Assembly (NCBI GenBank): GCA_016859345.1
Contig: CM029114.1
Location: forward strand, 16,324,001 to 16,388,000
Direction: 5' to 3'
Length of the DNA: 64,000 nt
Source: Istiophorus platypterus
Taxonomy: Eukaryota > Chordata > Actinopteri > Istiophoriformes > Istiophoridae
In this document: piece after piece, positions 52,606-64,000 of the stretch
Layout: each line of letters begins with the position of its first letter
How positions within the stretch are numbered: position 1 is the stretch's first letter
The notes under the pieces: model-generated
The model's database searches: none
Seen by the model: the letters and a program-made list of their open reading frames with translations, nothing else
Told to the model about the DNA's origin: nothing
Made by a program: the position numbers and the translations under genes

Positions 52606-52914
52606 TATAAAATATGATAAACTGGTAAAAATCAAACTACACAAAACACATGAAGTGAAGTGGCTGAAATTTAGGGGCAATTAAAATAATGGTCACAAGT
52701 TAACGTGTCATTTATAGCTTTTCAATATTATATATGAAAAAATACTGTACAGCCTACTAATTCGCATTATTATATTTTGATACTTCATGCACATTTTGCA
52801 ATAAAAGACATATACTTGCTAATTTATGTTGCTCTACCAATCTGACGAATATGAAATAGTGTATACCACACAGTATAACGAAATGGTGTTTTGAATTTAT
52901 AAATAAATAGACAT

Positions 52915-52934
52915 AGATAGATAGATAGATAGAC

Positions 52935-52977
<43 letters not shown>

Positions 52978-52986
52978 CAGACAGAT
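52915..52986. repeat. (GATA)n microsatellite
   Basis: About 17 GATA units with two GACA variants, in the UTP6-SUZ12 intergenic region. Confidence 0.95.
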
Positions 52987-53439
52987 AAGCAAACGAAGCA
53001 ATTAAAGGCTAAATTATATACAGTATTCAAATAGACAAAAACAAGTATTTTTCCCATTATGTGTGAATATTGGGAAAAATAAAGACTAAAGACAGACCCA
53101 AAGCTATACTTTACAGTAGTATTAGGAAACAATAGCCATAAAAATCACAAGGTAACTAATACTCTGGTGATTGCACCAGAAAGAAAAAAAATATACATTT
53201 ACATTTCAATATCGTTAATACGCATTGCAGATTGATTGCAGAACTTATACATATATAGGTCCAAATGCATTTTGCTGTTGTTTTTTTTTTTTTTTTTTTC
53301 ATCCGATAAATTCCGATGCCAACGTGAAATCGGAAGGAGTTCGTTCACATCATGCAGGTCGGGTAAGCACCGTATGACCGAGAAAGTTTCAGCAGCCGAG
53401 GCGTCTCGATGTGAACGATCATAAACGCGATTTCCCGCA

Positions 53440-53720
53440 AAATCGCAGAAAGCGAGAGCGGGTTGTATGTCACCTCCGGAGGGCGGCGGCCAATCACAGC
53501 GCCCGATTCTCTCAGCGCGTCTCCCATTGGCTGCCAACTGACTACGGCTCTGTTGTTCAGTACAAATTGAAGGAAACCACACCGACAATAAATTTCAGCT
53601 AGATAATCAACAGTTTTATCCAAAATAGTCAAACTGTCTCTGACATCAAACGGTATCTGTGACGGTTGAATACAGGGGGGGGAGCCCAGAGGTACAGAGA
53701 CTCCTTTTCTAGTAAACTAT
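53440..53720 (+). promoter_or_regulatory. suz12: SUZ12 promoter region with two CCAAT boxes in opposite orientation
   Basis: A GC-rich, CpG-containing stretch carries CCAAT at 53490-53494 (ggccaatcac) and an inverted ATTGG at 53526-53530 (cccattggct), about 35 bp apart. This is typical of NF-Y-bound TATA-less promoters. It lies 0.4-0.7 kb upstream of the SUZ12 ATG. Whether it also drives UTP6, whose ATG is 1.25 kb away on the other strand, is unclear. Confidence 0.55.
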
Positions 53721-54110
53721 GCTAGCTCTGCTAGCTAACTAGCCAGCGTCTCGTCGCCTCCTCCTCATCTTCATGGGTTTCTGCTGTTGAGTCTGCCAGG
53801 CTTGTGCTGGAGGCAGCGAGGCTAACAAATTAATGCCATCAGCCAGGGTGGGTTGCTTTTACTTTTGCCGAATATTTAACAGGTGCCGATTTTCGGGTTT
53901 TCGTAGACAGCGTGTAGGATAAACGAATGAATACTACGCTGGAACACCAGGCTAGCTAATCTGTTAGCATTGTGCTTTTAGCCGAGCTAGTTAGCGCGAC
54001 CGCTAACGCGAGTGTTTGCTAGGCTAACTTGTTGTACTGCCACCGGCTGTAGTGTAATAATTCATGTGTTATGTGTGCTGTTGTATCACTCGCAGAGCTC
54101 AGGTCATATT
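53720..54110 (+). other. suz12: SUZ12 5' UTR region
   Basis: Sequence between the putative promoter and the SUZ12 ATG contains repeated gctagct motifs and a potential acceptor (tcgcag|agctc, exon side from 54096), so the leader may be spliced. If unspliced, two short upstream frames at ATG 54064 and ATG 54071 overlap the main start. Confidence 0.4.
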
Positions 54111-56378
54111 ATGAGTGGGGCGAGTTGCAAAGCTAACGGCGCTGTGTACCCTGCCTCATCAGCAATGATGAACTCTGTGAAGAAGCCGAAGATGGAGCAG
54201 ATTCAGGCCGACCGTGAGCTGTTCCTACAGGCCTTCGAAAGTGAGATCTCGCTCCCCCGTCACTTTGTTATGCAGTCTTTTCTGTTTTTGGCAACACGAG
54301 GAGAATTTCTCCAGGCTCTCGGCGAACATTTAGACATCCGCCTAACTTTCCTGTTACTTTTTTTTGTTTTCCAGTATCTGGTTTTGGCCGCCAGGCCGTC
54401 GTAGTTTAAACTGGCTCTCCTAAGGGAGTCCCGGACAGTGTTTGTTATAACTAAACGTCCACCACGATAACTTGTTTAGTGTCAATAGTGTTTAGGTAGC
54501 AATCATGAGACTGATGGGCTCAATATAGACATGTATTGTTTCTTATATGCTCAGAATTTTTTCAGTTGCTGGGTGTTTTTTTCACATCAGCTACCACCTG
54601 TTAACATCCCCCATGTATTGGCATGTGTTTGTAACAATCCGTAATAATTTCTCAGATGCCGATAAAGAGAACAGACTGACTGGGGGTTGTGTCATTGTGT
54701 CTAAATTAAATGTCACAATAAAACCTTTTTTGATATTTACAGAACCCACTCAGATATACAGATTTCTCCGCACTAGGAACTTGATTGCAGTAAGTGAACT
54801 ATTCAGCATACCTTTTCTTTAAGCTTCTTTATTGATTAGCCTGCCCAGTACAAATGAGTGATCAAGTTAATATTAACTCTTTTTTCCCCCTTTTTTTAGC
54901 CCATATTTTTGCACAGGACGCTCACCTTCATGTCTCACAGAAATGGTCGAACAAATGCCAAGAGGTAGGAAATCCGGTGATCTGTTTTCAGTGAGCATTT
55001 AGGAGCAGGGTTCCTTGTGTTGCATATAAAGATTACCCAACTTGATGCCTCATCCCTGATGTGTTTATATTCTGTTAAAGTTTTAATGAATTCACTGTGT
55101 GCCTTTTTTGAATCATTCCTCACAGGAAAACATTCAAAGTGGATGATATGTTGCAGACAGTGGAGAAGATGAAGGGAGAGCAGGATTCTCCAAGGTAACA
55201 CAGCTCTACAAGAATGGATGTGATGCTCCTTAATTGCTGGCTAGTTTTCATAATTAAAATATTTGATAGACCATACGACACAATTTATGTCTCTTCATTA
55301 TGCGTCTATTACTCCAACTTCAGTGGTAGTATTACTAGATGCTGTTCAAATGCTGTTCAATTACTGATATTACCAGTTGGAGCACTTGATTTGAACCAGT
55401 TTCACATTTGTATTTTTCCTTTCACTCCTCAGCTTGTCTTCACATCTACAGTTAACCTTCACTGGGTTCTTCCATAAGGATGGTAAGCAGACTTTACTCT
55501 TCACCCAGTGCTTATGTCTAGTTTATTTGTGTAAAGGAAAACCGCATTTGTACTGGAGCGAGTGTTTACCAAAAAAAAAAAAAAAAATAGGCAAAGATAC
55601 ACTTGCACTACTGAAAAAAGTATTGGACACACTTTCCTGAGCAGCGATGTGGACAAAATGATCGATGCTGCCCTCTTTTTGTTCCTTTACAGAAAAGCCA
55701 TCTCAGATTTCAGAAAATGAACAAAATTCCGTGTCCTTAGAGGTGCTACTTGTCAAAGTCTGCCATAAAAAACGCAAGGTAAAGTATTATTGAGCTAGTC
55801 TCTCATTTAAGCAGCAATCATTTCACCTTCTGTTACTTACTAGTGATCGTTTTTTATTAAATTCTGTTTTTGAATTTTTCTTTCAGGATGTCAGCTGCCC
55901 GATAAAGCAAGTGCCTACAGGTAAAAAGCAGGTGCCTTTGAATCCTGACAGTAACCAAACCAAGCCTGGCTCCTACCCTTCTTTACTGGTCTCCAGCAAC
56001 GAGTTTGAGCCCAGCAACAGCCACATGGTGAAGTCCTATTCACTCCTGTTCAGGGTGTCGCGCACGGGGAGGAGGGATACTAATGGTCTTGTCAATGGAG
56101 AAGCCAACGAAAACATTGGTAGGAAGTCCACATCAAAGCCTTTTGGGTTCTTGTTTTTGACAAAGCAAAGTTTGTATCAGAGTGAATGATCTAACAGTGA
56201 ATTTTGGTGGGTCCATATCGGATGCACCGGGAGAGAGACTGATGTGGCAGAATTTGGCTGGTTGGTTGTGAGGAGCCAGTTTTCTCTGGGCACATCATTT
56301 AAAAAAAAAAAAAAAAAGTTCTAACTTAACTTGTTGCTGGTTGAATATGATTTTTTCCCACCCCATTTTTACTTATAT

Positions 56379-56426
<48 letters not shown>

Positions 56427-59400
56427 AGATGTAACAGATACTCCTAGTAGAAAGAAGAGAAGTTCATCCCATAGAGAGGAAGGAGAGACCACAGAGACAT
56501 ATGTTGCACAGATGACTGTCTTTGATAAGAATAGGTAAGGTTTTGTTATATAAGTTTTAAAATCTCACGTTTTTGCTGCTCCTTTGCCTCTACCTCTTAG
56601 TCATTGGCTCTGATTTGTCCTCTGTAGAAGATTGCAACTGCTGGATGGGGAGTACGAGGTTTCGATGCAAGGGATGGAGGACAGCCCTGTGAGCAAGAAG
56701 CAAGCCACATGGGAAACCATTCTTGATGGGAAGGTATGACTGGTTTATTTGTGTGTTTGTGTGTGTGTTTGTGTATAAAGAGTGCATGACCTCATTTGTC
56801 ACATCTGACTTTTTTGAACATGTGAATTTAATACCAGATTTCTTGTTTTACTTCAACGTGACCTTGTTGTTGCCTTCACAATACCATGTCACTGACCATT
56901 ACATGTATGACTGTCCCACAGAGACTGCCACCATTTGAGACATTTTCTCAGGGACCCACATTGCAGTTCACACTGCGTTGGACAGGTGATGCCAGCGGAA
57001 AGTCCACCGCTCCCGTTGCGAAACCCCTTGCTACCCGCAACTCTGACAGCTCTAGCCCCATGGAGACCAGGACCAGCAACCACCGAGCTGCCCTCATGAG
57101 TAAGCTAACACCATAGGGTGCTTTGTTATAAGACCAGGCTGATTGTGAAATGTACTGTTATGTGGAGGATTTCTCAGTTTTCTTCAGTGGAAACATCAGA
57201 TTTTACAGAATCCTTTGTCACATCTTGAATTACAATTAAGAGCAGGAGGCAGAAGACATCCGCTGATGATTAATGATGTGAGGGGAGATAAACAATTTAC
57301 CATTCTGCCTTCTGCTTTATAAAAAGTACTTTAAAAATTTTCATAGTAAACACAAAAAACCCCAAAAACAACAAAGATTTACTTAACACCAGATTCTTTG
57401 AGCAAAGTTGAATTTGTCATGGTTTTGTATTTTTCACCCACTGTGATTATTTGTGTGGGATGATCTATTTGTAACTGAATCTGGTAAAATGCACTCTGAG
57501 TCACAACTGTTTAGTCCCTTTCAGACACGTATTTCACTCCTTAAATGCTCTGGCAACTTTACATGTAGGTGTTGTGTTTAAACGAGGTCCTGATTCAATT
57601 TTCTAGCTAGGTTTGTTTTTTATTTAAATTGGTATGTATAAATACCCGGCAAAATACCTGCGTACATATAAGAAAATGGGAATTAAACAAAAAAAATCCT
57701 GACAGCTTGTCATTTTTAACTTTGTATGAGCTATATGAAATGGGCTGCAGAATTCTATATTTTATATCCAGTATGGATTTGATCTGATGCTGATCACCTT
57801 TAAATTGAAACTAAAGACCTGCCAAATGCCGAATATTACACAAGCATTGGAGCTCCATCTGTATCTATGTTTGAAGAGAGCCTCAAGGGAACATTTTTAC
57901 ATAACCTGTAGAGGCCTACAGTATGTTTTCATGCCAAAAAGCCATCACTTTAATGGGTAGACGAAGCCAACAATGTTAACAGATTCCATGTCTGAAAGGG
58001 ACTTCAGAATTTCCAATCTTGATGCTATCGGAAAGTGATGCAGTTTCTACAGTTTTTCAAATACATGTTGAATGTATCGAGTCCACAGAATTTGTTATTT
58101 GGTGATTCTCCAAGAATTAACTTCTCGATCTGTTCCCGTCAGCAGTGAAAGAGTCAGTCAGCACAGACATTCAGACGAGGAAAGAGCAGGTCCCCTGTGA
58201 GCCACGCCAGAAGCTTCGTATATTTTATCAGGTACACCACACAATAGTAGGGGATACATCTGGGCCTGGGACATTGATTTACAACAATCCTTTGGTGAGG
58301 TGGCTGAAAAAAAAATGTCTTTTTGGTGCACTTGTTGTGTATCCATTTTTAAAAATGATTGAAATAACTGTCATTTTTTGAAACCTTTTTAGAAAAATTT
58401 TACTTAGAATTTTTCATCTGCATAGTAAAATAATCATAGCTTACACTATGAACTGTTTTGTCCCTAATGGGGTGTTTACCAAATGTGACAGTAACTCTGA
58501 AGATATGCAACACCATTAGAATCACCCATTTACATTTGCTGTAGGTTTACCTTTTCTGGTTCATCTTGTAGTTACTGATGTGACCTGTTCTTGCTCAGTT
58601 CCTGTACAACAATAACACGCGGCAGCAGACAGAGGCAAGAGATGATCTTCACTGTCCCTGGTGTACACTCAACTGCAGCAAACTCTACAGCCTGCTGAAA
58701 CACCTCAAACTCTCCCACTCCCGTTTCATCTTCAGCTATGTGGTAAGGGATATGGTGTTTGTGTGTGTTTGTGAGAGAGTGTTTGTGTGGTTTTGAAGTC
58801 TATGCTGTGCAGTAGCTCTTGTCTACAATGCTTCTGTTCTTGTAAAGCCACAACTCAATAACAAACATAGGCAGCTTGATGGATGCATGGTGAAAATGAC
58901 AACCATCATTTATTGTTTAGATGACACTTCACATGCTGAGGACCGGGGTTCTGTTTTGTTTTGGTTTTTTTTTCTAATATTGCTTTGCGAAACAAATGGG
59001 CTGAGATGAATAAACAACACTTGCAACAGGTACATTGCAATGAAAAATGTAGAAGCATGGCTATTTTGACAGTTCCAGTTTATGCAAGACAAATGATGCT
59101 GAAGTACCATCAGTTGTCGGACTAAACACTTCTTGGTTGGATAAATACATTTCTGGTTTTGATCCTTTTGGGGGGGGGTTATTGATAGTAATCAATGTAT
59201 AAACACCAACCTTTACTTTAAGTGCTCACTATACATTTGTGCTGAGGACAATTAGTACTGGCCCTGAACTCTGTAATGAGAGAGACTCAGTATTACATGA
59301 CTCCAGCCAAGATTTGAGCAAAAAAAAACAAAACAAAACATCCAGGGCTTTACAAGCAATTTGTGAGGTGGTGAATTATGTTTGACTGTTTTGGGGACAG

Positions 59401-61479
59401 ATAAGGCTGTGTTGTGGCTGACAAGTTACTTGTGCAGGGTTTACTGTGGATGACAAGGTGAGATGCTTGAATTGGAGAAAGAATGTAATGAGAGAACTTT
59501 TTAATGATACTATGGCAAGTTTTTGTAATATCTGCATCAGTAAATGAGGGTAAATCGTTACACTTGTCAGCTTTAAATATAAAAATAAATGATTACTTTA
59601 TTCCTTCACCAAGCCAGCTAACTATCAAACATTCACTTTGAGAACCTTTTCCCAAAGATGTGTTACTTGAAACAGTTTTGAGCTCATATTTCAAAGGAAG
59701 AGAGCAGCTTGTAGTTTTTAGGCCTGTTGGAAAACAGGTGGCCATGTTTTGTCACACAGTACGAAGAGAAAATGTTAAATAGTTCAACTTTTTATGACAT
59801 GCAGTTCAAATCATCTGTTAAACTACAATGGACAAGTCACGATTAAGAAGGGGTCTAGGACATCCAGTCTATTCTCAATACCTTATAATTGCACAGCCAC
59901 TTTCTACTCACTCTCAGTTTGGTACCCCCATCTCTCTGAAAATGCTTGTAGCATTATTGGAGAACCTTGCACTTCTGTCAGAACAGACACTTTCATTCAA
60001 AGCACGTTATTCCTTACCCTTTGAGAAATCGCATTTTTCACCTTGACAGTTAGTGTCAGGTTGAACAGACCAAGGCCCTGTGTTTTTCCTGAATACAGTT
60101 CCCTGTAGAATTTCACTCATATTTTTTCCTTCTGCAGCCTGACCCCAAAGGAGCAAGGATAGATGTGTCCATCAATGAGTGCTATGATGGCTCATATGTT
60201 GGCAATCCTCAGGACATCCACAGCCAACCAGGCTTTGCTTTCAGCCGCAATGGCCCGGTCAAGAGGACTGCTGTCACTCACATACTGGTTTGCAGGTAAG
60301 AATATGTGACCTTTGTTCAACAGCAGTGTTCATGTTCAAAGTCCACGCATGTCAGAAAATGTAATTGAATTATTTTAAATGAATGCTTTAATTGGCCTTT
60401 CATTCAGTCTAGCCTACTGTTGAATTGGTAATTAGTTCAATTAACCTTAATAAACTGCTCATGAGCAGTGAGTTGGGTTAAATCAGATTTAAAGCAAGAA
60501 CAGATTGAGGCATTTGGTGCTGAGTGAGTGTGTTCTATTGTTTATAGTTTTGATGTAAGGCAGTTAAAATAAATGTGACACATACAAGAATATACTAAAA
60601 AATGAAAAGGGCAGTACTGAGGTAAATGAAGTATCTGTATATGTGATATCTAAAAAAATAAGAATATGAAGATTTTAAGAGATAGGTTTTTCTCTCCATT
60701 CCACTAGGCCCAAGAGGACCAAACCGAGTCTGTCAGAGTTCCTGGAGTCTGAAGACGGAGAGTTAGAACAGCAGAGGACCTATGTCAGTGGACACAACCG
60801 CCTCTACTTCCACAGTGACAGCTGCATGCCCCTGCGGCCCCAGGAGATGGACGTGGACAGTGAGGATGAGAGAGATCCAGAGTGGCTCAGAGAGAAGACC
60901 GCCACGGTGAGAAGACATTTAACTCTCTTTGGCTGGTTTTACTGTTGAACAAATATTAAGCACCATTTATGGAGACCCACTTAAAGCTCCAAAAGGTTTG
61001 CCAAAAGGGAAATTTCTCATAATATTCCTACCTATCAATGCAGAGGCTATTGATCGAGAAACAAAGAGCCCAGTAATGCTATTTACCAAAGGAAATAGTG
61101 TAATGAAATTTGACTGATGCAAGGAAACTTGCCAAAACAGTCAGAATAAAAATGACTGTGTGCAAGTGTTTCTAAGAGGCCTAGAGAGAATTTTAAGAGG
61201 AGGAGAAAACATAAAAATAAAGCTTTGGAATACTGTCTTTGGTCTTGGATCACCATGGCAACAAAGAGTCAAAGCATTTGGGTTGTGCCTATTCCCCATA
61301 AATAACTTAAAAGTGCTCAGAGGAAAAACTGTTGGCAACAATTTTCACTTCTTCAGTTTGTTCTTACACCACAGTACAACATTTTTTTTTTTTTTTTTTT
61401 ATCTCCTATTCCTCTCTCTTACTTGGTGTGTGTGTATATGTGTGTGTATATGTATATACGTGTATATATGTATATACGT

Positions 61480-61515
<36 letters not shown>

Positions 61516-62403
61516 GTGTGTTTGTGGTGATGTTTGTTTCTGTCTGAGGTGACAATGTGTTCATATTACATCAAACAAGTTTTTATAACTTGTAATTATC
61601 TACTTACAGCAACTGGATGAGTTCACTGATGTCAATGAGGGAGAGAAGGAGGTGATGAAGCTTTGGAACCTGCATGTCATGAAGCACGGGTATGTTCCAT
61701 ATAAGAGTACTGAGAAATTGTAGACATTACTAGATCCTCGTATAATATACCATATTTAAGCAATGAAATTACCTCGTAATGTGTATGTTCATGTGGTTTT
61801 ATTTTGATGCTGATTTGATTGGTAACTTGTCTAAACTCTAGAGTGTCTTGAATTTAGTTTCTATTGTAGTTGCTATAGTCAACTACTTATTTAAACTGCG
61901 TTCAAACAGGTGGTCGCTACAGATTAAAACAAATCAAGAACATTTAGAAATTAGCTATAATCAATTTAATCAAATATACAGTAATATACTGAAGTACATG
62001 TTACGTTGTATATGTTGCACAGCCTCTCTTGTCCCATCTATCTATGGAAACACAAATCTAAGTTCCTCTGTCCTCCATTTTTCCCTGTAGTTTCATAGCA
62101 GACAACCAGATGAATCAGGCCATCATGCTTTTTGTGGAGAACCGTGGTGCACACATCATCCGCCGCAACCTCTGCCGCAACTTCCTCCTGCATCTAGTCA
62201 GCATGCACGATTTCAACCTGGTGAGCACGGCCACCATCGACCGTGCCATGGCCCGTCTGAGGCAGATCAAGGAAGAGCTGCCGGAAACTGAGGAGGAGCA
62301 GCAGGACCAGACTTTCGTATCAGCAGGAGCCTGCAATGGCAACACCATCACCTCCAGTGGGGGAAAGCAGGGCAAGAGAACAAAAAGCGCACTAACGGAC
62401 TGA
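54111..62403 (+). CDS. suz12: SUZ12, Polycomb repressive complex 2 subunit (16 coding exons, complete)
   Basis: SUZ12 is the PRC2 scaffold subunit that stabilises EZH2 and binds RBBP4/7 in the nucleus, supporting H3K27 methylation. Exons: 54111-54240, 54743-54789, 54900-54964, 55126-55194, 55433-55482, 55693-55778, 55887-56118, 56429-56534, 56628-56733, 56922-57099, 58143-58231, 58599-58742, 60138-60295, 60708-60906, 61610-61689, 62091-62403. All junctions are GT-AG; the sum is 2052 nt, 683 residues. Visible landmarks are the N-terminal KKPKMEQIQADRELFLQAFE segment, a C2H2 zinc finger near residues 403-426 (C405, C408, H421, H426; HCPWCTLNC), and the C-terminal VEFS region (about 540-625; DVNEGEKEVMKLWNLHVMKHG). 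The Gly/Ser/Ala-rich head of mammalian SUZ12 is nearly absent, which accounts for most of the shortfall from 739 residues. Fish have suz12a and suz12b; I cannot tell which this is. The start is the first methionine in the SUZ12 frame, with no in-frame ATG in the roughly 50 nt upstream. Confidence 0.97.
56387..56424. repeat. (GT)n microsatellite at the SUZ12 exon 8 acceptor
   Basis: About 19 GT units end four bases before the splice-acceptor AG (56427-56428), taking the place of a polypyrimidine tract. See findings. Confidence 0.95.
61431..61520. repeat. (GT)n/(TA)n imperfect microsatellite in SUZ12 intron 14
   Basis: Alternating tg, ta and cg steps (gtgtatatgtgtgtgtatat, acgtacgtgtgtgtg) run for about 90 bp. 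A T-tract lies just upstream at 61381-61400. Confidence 0.9.
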
Positions 62404-63121
62404 TGCAGGCTGAATGGATGGAACAATGATTGTCTATGGGGGGGTTTTGTTGTTGTTTTTTTGTTTTCTTTTTCTTTTTTTTTTTTCTCCCTTCTTCTCC
62501 TTCAATGAACATTACCAACCCTTTTGGTGCTTAGTTAGGTGGGAGACCTGGTCAGTGGAGGCTCTGACCTAAAGCAGACCAGTATACAAGGTAAACAAGT
62601 TTTTGGAACTTGAAAACTGAACCAAATATGAACAATATAAGTGAATCACCCACAGCTACAGAAACCAGGAATTTGAGGACTGGATGATGTTAGTTGAACC
62701 TACTTAATATGCATTTTGTAGGAGCCACTGAAGTATGTGTGTTTGGGTGAGTGAGTGAACAAACAGAATCTTCTGATGTGGCACAACTGCCTTTGGTATG
62801 TCCTTGCTATAGACAACTGTATTGAGACTACAGTTAAAACTGTACTGGCAACATTGTCACTCTTGATTATTTGTACACATACACAATAACGTTGTTGAAA
62901 ACTTATCATTTTAGCTGATTATTGTAGCACTTGGTGTTTGTATTTAGAAAGCTTACCTTGAAAATGTCTTTTTTTTTTTTTTTTTTTTTTTTAAATCATG
63001 CTGCACCAAATGTTGAATGCAGCTTTTCCACTGTCATCAGTGGTGAAATGTTAGTAGGTTTGATTTCACTGTTGTGAATGACATTTAATTTGAAGGGTTA
63101 TACCGTTAAGAGAACATCACA

Positions 63122-63155
<34 letters not shown>

Positions 63156-64000
63156 ACACTTGGCATCAATGTCTAGAGTATATAAAGCCTGTAAAGCTTG
63201 TGTTAGGACCCCCAGATGGATTTTGGGTTGTGCTGGTAGGTTGCCATGACAATAGTGTTATACTGTAAGCTTGGATCCTGGACAAGCAGAGAATCCAGAT
63301 TTTGGGGTCCAGGCTAAACTCCTACTTCATCACCCCTAAGCCTTTTGGCCTGCATTGATAAAAGCTCAAGGAACGCCAGGGAAATTAACTTTTCTGAACA
63401 TTTTCTTTTTCCTAAGACTTATTGAAACAACCAGCAGCACATCACCCCATGTATGGTGTAAGGTGCACAGCACTGAAGATATAAAAGTCAGCAGTTTTCT
63501 GATGATACAGGCACCTGTAGTTTCTGTTCACATTAAGGTTTGATCATGTCTTTCTTTTTTTTTTTTTTTTTTAACAGCCTCTGATTGACAGAAATGTTAG
63601 TATACATGTGATCACATCCAATTTTTAGCTGTGCCCTTGTCTAGATCCAATAACTAACAGATTGCAGTTCTTCTCACAAAGCAATATGCTGTTTATTGGA
63701 TGGTTGGTTTTCAGGTCCAAATCGGTTGTCTGTTCTGTTAGGTGCAGTTTATGCCAAAGGGGAATATTTTCATCAGTCTTAGTTCTGTGTTGTTTTTAGT
63801 ATATTTTCTTTTGTTCATTCCATAACCAGTTTTTTTAAAAAAGCGGTAATTGTGTTTTGTAGTGTGCACAAAAAATACGATCATCACCATTCATTATTTC
63901 ATCAGATTTCCCTTGTCAACAACCAAATTAACAATTTTTTTTTTTCTCCCTCCACTATTCTTAGAGGGTTTCTGTATTCATCTAGAAAAAGGGAGACATA
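62404..64000 (+). other. suz12: SUZ12 3' UTR and downstream DNA
   Basis: After the TGA at 62401-62403 the DNA is AT-rich with long homopolymers: T-runs at about 62470-62486, 62970-62992 and 63553-63572, and an A-run at 63125-63151. No clear AATAAA was found before the window ends, so the 3' UTR may extend past 64000 or use a variant signal. No other gene is seen. Confidence 0.5.

Overview
The window is teleost nuclear DNA, probably from a percomorph (perch- or cichlid-like) fish. The evidence is intron-split vertebrate genes with GT-AG junctions, very frequent CA/TG microsatellites, dead Tc1-like transposons, a tRNA-headed SINE, and several interspersed repeats that I recognise from percomorph genomes. 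No prokaryotic, viral or organellar gene was seen.

The right third carries two complete genes transcribed head to head. UTP6 (minus strand, 19 coding exons, 593 codons) encodes a HAT-repeat protein of the small-subunit processome. SUZ12 (plus strand, 16 coding exons, 683 codons) encodes a core Polycomb PRC2 subunit. Every exon was joined by eye; the reading frame closes across all junctions and both proteins follow their human orthologues closely. About 1.9 kb of CpG-rich, partly repetitive DNA separates the two start codons and should hold both promoters. Left of UTP6, and converging on it, is a small single-coding-exon gene for a 64-69 residue protein with one C-terminal membrane segment. 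I could not name it.

The main result in the left two thirds is non-coding. A minus-strand microRNA cluster holds mir-193a (hairpin about 38856-38948) and mir-365 (about 36045-36145); both arms of each hairpin match the known vertebrate mature sequences. The cluster lies just downstream, in its own direction of transcription, of a GC-rich CpG island at about 38.96-40.46 kb. That island is the likely promoter of the primary transcript. In human, MIR193A and MIR365B lie near UTP6 and SUZ12 on 17q11.2, so linkage is conserved, although the microRNAs are flipped relative to UTP6 here.

From 1 to about 36 kb I see no convincing protein-coding exon. The stretch holds microsatellites, AT-rich DNA, two dead Tc1-like elements (7.0-8.3 kb and 21.3-21.9 kb), a SINE at 21.95-22.12 kb and several repeat families. 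It could be the 3' part of the microRNA transcription unit, intergenic DNA, or introns of a gene whose exons lie outside the window. I found no new multi-gene system. The most useful observations are the microRNA cluster, the unnamed membrane protein and a (TG)n tract placed directly at a SUZ12 splice acceptor.
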